In this document: positions 60,234-64,000 of the stretch, one piece after another | Numbering within the stretch: the first letter of the stretch is position 1 | Layout of the letters: each line of letters begins with the position of its first letter | Assembly: GCA_037953625.1 (NCBI GenBank) | Contig: CM075655.1 | Location: 27,918,001 to 27,982,000 of the forward strand | DNA from: Crotalaria pallida | Lineage: Eukaryota; Streptophyta; Magnoliopsida; Fabales; Fabaceae | Reading direction: 5' to 3' | Length of the DNA stretch: 64,000 nt | Position numbers and translations under genes: made by a program | The notes under the pieces: model-generated | Told to the model about the DNA's origin: nothing | Seen by the model: the letters and a program-made list of their open reading frames with translations, nothing else | Database searches by the model: none

Positions 60234-61003
60234 TGTAACATCCTAAATTTAATTCTTAGTGTAAATTGTGTTTTGATAGTCTTAGGATAGAAGCAATTAG
60301 GATATAAGTTAGAAAATTGGCCATTTAGACATGTAAATTCATGTTTAAAACATAGAAAATTGGGGAATGAGAATAACAAGATTGGTAGCTTAGAATACAA
60401 ATTCCACCGTTGGATGTGAAGTAGGATAGGTGAGGAAGCCTGTGTCAAAATTTTAGGAAGATCCAACGGTTAACGAAGAAGTTATGGCCTTTTAAAGTCG
60501 GGGTGCTGCAAACTCTGCAACTTAATCGATTAAGCTGCAGCTTAATCGATTAAGTCCAGAATGTTGGGAAACCCTTAATCGATTAATAATCGATTAAACG
60601 ACCCTGCAGTGGAAAAAAATAAAGGTTGTTCAAGCGTGATTTTGGCCATAATGCACGAAATTTCTCTCTCTAGGGCACCCAATCTCTCATCCCAAATCCA
60701 TCAAGCTTCAAGGGAATCACTCCAAAGTCCTCCATCAAGTCTCTCTTGGTCTCTCCACGTAAGTATTCATGATTCTTGAAGTTCCTCTCTCCCTCTAAGT
60801 TGGGTTTTCTCTCTTTCTCTTTCCTCCCTTTGGGGAAATTCGAATTTCTCTTTGAATGAGGCAATAATCTCATCATTCTTCCATTCCTTTGGCTTAGAGA
60901 AGGTTATCATCATTCTCCCTATCTTTTTGGCTTGGGAGCTCTTTGTTTTGGGAGCGTGCGGAGCGAAGGCTTGGGTTTTCCGCTCTTCCTCTCCTTGGTT
61001 AAG

Positions 61004-62391
61004 GTAAGGGGGTGGATATAGTGAGCATTGGCTTGTTCTAGGAAAGGGTTTGTATTTAGATATAATGGTTGGCTAGGAGTTTATGTGTTAGGGTAGGAAA
61101 TTAGAAACCCCAATTTAGAAACTAAGGAAAATGTTGAAATTAGGCTTAATTATTAATTATGGAACTCTAAGAATTAGAGAATAAGGTTAGGTTTTTATGG
61201 AGGAAAATTAAATGGCATGAACCCCTAATTTAGGATTTTAAATCAATAATTTGGACAAGTGAAAAAGAAATGTGGGTGTTGCATGATTACATGAAAGGTG
61301 ATGTTTGTTATTATTTGTATTCTAATTGTTTATGTGAAAAGTGAATTGTGGTTATTTGATTATAAATATGATGGTGCTTGTGCTTGGAGTAATTTTGTAA
61401 ATACTAAATGGAATTGGTAGACAAATTAATGACATATAATATGGACAACTAACATTGGATGAGCATGGTGATGTATCGTAGGCCTTCGATTTGGGGGAGA
61501 CGATACATCGTAAAATGGTGTTGTATTGTAGGCCTTCGATTTGGGGGAGACAATACAACGTAAACGGGGCGATGTATGTAGGCCTTCGATTTGATGGAGA
61601 CATACATCGTGATTGGTGTATGTATGTAGGCCTTCGATTTGGTGGAGACATACATACACCCTAAATAAAAAGGAAAAAGGAAAGGACAATGGATAAAATA
61701 AGGTAAACGGTAAAGGAAAAGCGATGTATGTAGGCCTTCGATTTGGTGGAGACATACATCGTGATTGGTGTATGTATGTAGGCCTTCGATTTGGTGGAGA
61801 CATACATACACCGTAAATAAAAGGAAATGAATAAAGGAAACAGGGAATAAAATTGGACAAGGTAAAGGTAATGGAAACGCGATGTATATAGGCCTTCGAT
61901 TTGGTGGAGACATACATCGTGATTGGTGTATGTATGTAGGCCTTCGATTTGGTGGAGACATACATACACCGTAAAAATAAGGAAAAAGGTAAGGGAATAA
62001 AATTGGACAAGATAATGGTAATGAAAACGCGATGTATGTAGGCCTTCGATTTGGTGGAGACATACATCGTGATTGGTGTATGTATGTAGGCCTTCGATTT
62101 GGTGGAGACATACATACACCGTAAAAATAAGTAAAAGGTAAGGGATTTAAAAAGGGATTTCTTTGGAAACGGGGAAAACAAATAAAAGGGAACCAAATGG
62201 TGGAAAGGAACTAACTAAACAGGGAACCCACATGTATAAATTAATGGAATTGGAAAATATGGTATGCTTGCGATGAATTTGTATTTATGTGAATAAATTG
62301 CTAATTGTGTTTGGCCTGGTTAGTTGTTATGTCTATCTAGAAACTGCTTTTCTATTTCATGTGCAATGCTCACTCCCTTACTATCTTTTAG
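61004..62391 (+). other. Predicted LTR intron (Tekay-2, right)
   Basis: Donor GGTTAAG|GTAAGGGGG, acceptor CTATCTTTTAG|GTACAG; 1388 bp; same plan as the left copy. Confidence 0.55.
61470..62120. repeat. Tandem hairpin array with covarying stems (10 units, Tekay-2 right LTR)
   Basis: Same loop and stem set as 54670-55272, with one more unit: the pair at 61880-61967 is fused into one in the left LTR. The GTTGTATTGT/ACAATACAAC unit is perfectly paired here. Confidence 0.92.
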
Positions 62392-62871
62392 GTACAGAGA
62401 TTGAGTTAGCACAGCCCCCGGCCGAGCAGGAGTGCTCTCCCTCACAGGGAGAGTAGGGTTATTATGGGGATTAGGACTATATGTGACCTAAGCCTCCTTA
62501 TTCTTTTGATGTATTTGTGATGTCCATATATTTTTGATGAGGCTTAGGATATTGTTTTTGGCATAGCTATTTTTGAGCATCATGCTAGTTGCACCTAGTA
62601 CACATATTCCGCTTACACTCTGATAACTGACACTGGATGTTGTATTTTGTGCCCATGGGGCTTTTATCTGTTATGTGCATGTGGTGCAGCCCTAGTGGCT
62701 GTTGATTTTATATATATGGATTATGTTATATAAAGGTTAAATTTTGGAAAGTCCAAAAAACAGACAAAACTCCGTCCGTTTGACGGGTGATTTTACTAAA
62801 CTAAAAAGGAATTTTTAAGTACACATTTTTAATACTTGAGAATTAAGGGTAATATTTATTAGGGTGTTACA

Positions 62872-64000
62872 ACTATCATTAATGATTAACATCAAATCAT
62901 TTTTCGAAAATCCATTTTACTTCTTATCATGAAAGAACCTTTACTTTTCCAAATGAAATCCAACCTTCGAATATACTTTAATAAACACTTCAAAATCCTT
63001 CTAAGAAAATCAAAAAAATACTTTAAAGAAAATATTTTTAGTTGTTGGTCCGTTCCGGATAGCCTCCAATTAAAACCCGAAAACATCGAAATACGTTACT
63101 TTTTCAATCTGACTTTTCTCTAAATCAAGTGTCATTGAGAGATCAACTTTAAATCAATCGAAAAAAAATTTAGAAGTGAAACACCAAGTAATTCCACGCT
63201 GGACAACAGTGAAACAATCTCAAAAATCACTCTTCCGAAAAATCCGAAAACACTGTAAAAGCGTACTTTAGTTTATTCAATATTTTGCAACAAAACAAAC
63301 ACTTAAACCATTCATTTTTCAAGCATAACACTATGAAATAAAATAGGGCAGCAGCTAGAGTTCCAGCATTTTCAAATATAAACCATTCCAAAAATCAATT
63401 GATTTTAAAAAGCTTTTCATGAAATCAAACACAACACCGTAACGAATAAATTAACTCATTTTCTTTCACTTCCTTTAACACACGCATAATCCAAAGCAAG
63501 GAAATGCATAATCAAACAATTTATCATGCATCTCATAAAACAATTAAATTAACGTGTATCACATAAGGCAACCATCCTAATTTTAGACATAAACCCTAAA
63601 CCGAAACACATCCGTAAACACTTTTCTTACAAATTTATCTACACATAACCTAAACACATATTTAAACAGTTACTCATTCAATTATCTCAAGGTAGCATAA
63701 CCATCTTACAATTCCAGCCAAGTCACAAAAGAATACACAAAAGCTCCTAATTATCAAAAGTACTCAAAGAGAGCATCGAGTTAATCATAGAAAAAACAAG
63801 GAAGTTAAAATTCGAAACCATATCAAATTAAAGAATTTGAACACCAAAATTTTCAGAATACAGAAACATACATCAAAGTTAAATATATAAAATTTTCAGG
63901 TTATTTGAACATTCCAAAATCAGTTTTCAATTCATATTTTGCACTGAAATCAAAACAGGTCTGTTGCTGACCTGAGGCTAAAACGCCACAATTAAAAATA
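62872..64000. other. Unassigned AT-rich sequence
   Basis: No ORF, repeat array or LTR edge recognised. Its texture (A-rich plus strand, many TTTTCAAA and CAAAAC words) resembles the AT-rich middle of the Tekay-1 and beta LTRs, so it is likely the body of another minus-strand LTR running off the window. Confidence 0.4.

Larger units (their letters stand above)
60234..62871 (+). mobile_element. Tekay-2 3' LTR, complete
   Basis: 2638 bp, TGTAACATCC to GGTGTTACA. TTAATCGATTAA palindromes at 60521-60598 on the promoter side, donor at 61004, ten-unit hairpin array 61470-62120, acceptor at 62391, exon 2 hairpin 62435-62453. The flank is ACTAT; no partner TSD survives on the left. Confidence 0.93.

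Overview
This window looks like gene-free, retrotransposon-packed plant heterochromatin. It is AT-rich, carries plant-type Ty3/gypsy Tekay/Del-lineage chromoviruses, SIRE-like Ty1/copia elements and a plant L1-type LINE. I recognise no host gene, rRNA, tRNA gene or CRISPR. LTR texts rich in ACTCGAGT and TTAATCGATTAA feel legume-like to me, but that is a weak impression; 'dicot plant' is the safe statement.

Layout. 1-1115: fragment with a threefold inverted-repeat array, a likely splice acceptor and an unidentified ORF with an acidic tail. 1116-27829: Tekay-1 (minus strand). It has a truncated 3' LTR, an intact 1549-residue gag-pol, a PBS, and a ~5.8 kb 5' LTR. That LTR is split by a ~5 kb LINE with a 14-bp target-site duplication (TSD) TSD. 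The LINE is itself split in its 5' end by a 9.15 kb non-autonomous LTR element (LARD-like; TSD ATACC). 27830-30614: a plus-strand LTR body (delta) with a small ORF. 30615-32689: non-coding retroelement debris. 32690-40720: a Tekay-like minus-strand LTR (beta) holding a solo LTR (33966-36626). 40721-48651: a third Tekay-like minus-strand element (gamma), almost without interior, whose LTR holds a copia solo LTR (41701-43378) and a solo LTR with TSD GTTAG (44145-47480). 48652-54118: a SIRE-like copia remnant (minus) with a solo LTR inside (TSD ATATA). 54162-62871: Tekay-2 (plus), truncated on the left, with three nonsense codons. 62872-64000: unassigned AT-rich sequence.

Main discovery. Several unrelated LTRs share one architecture: a promoter side with clustered palindromes, a splice-donor-like AG|GTAAG, an intron-sized stretch packed with tandem hairpins, a splice acceptor, and a second exon. 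The hairpin stems covary between repeat units while the loops stay constant. In three LTRs the acceptor is followed at once (or after 3 nt) by an ATG opening a small protein with a shared motif PLxxGxW-x8-[WF]xG (8334-8657 minus, 29415-29885 plus, 43330-43635 minus), with a degraded relative near 33230-33362. In two other LTR families exon 2 instead has a conserved micro-ORF and an 8-bp hairpin. I know of no description of such an LTR-encoded protein family. Splicing and function are inferred only from sequence.
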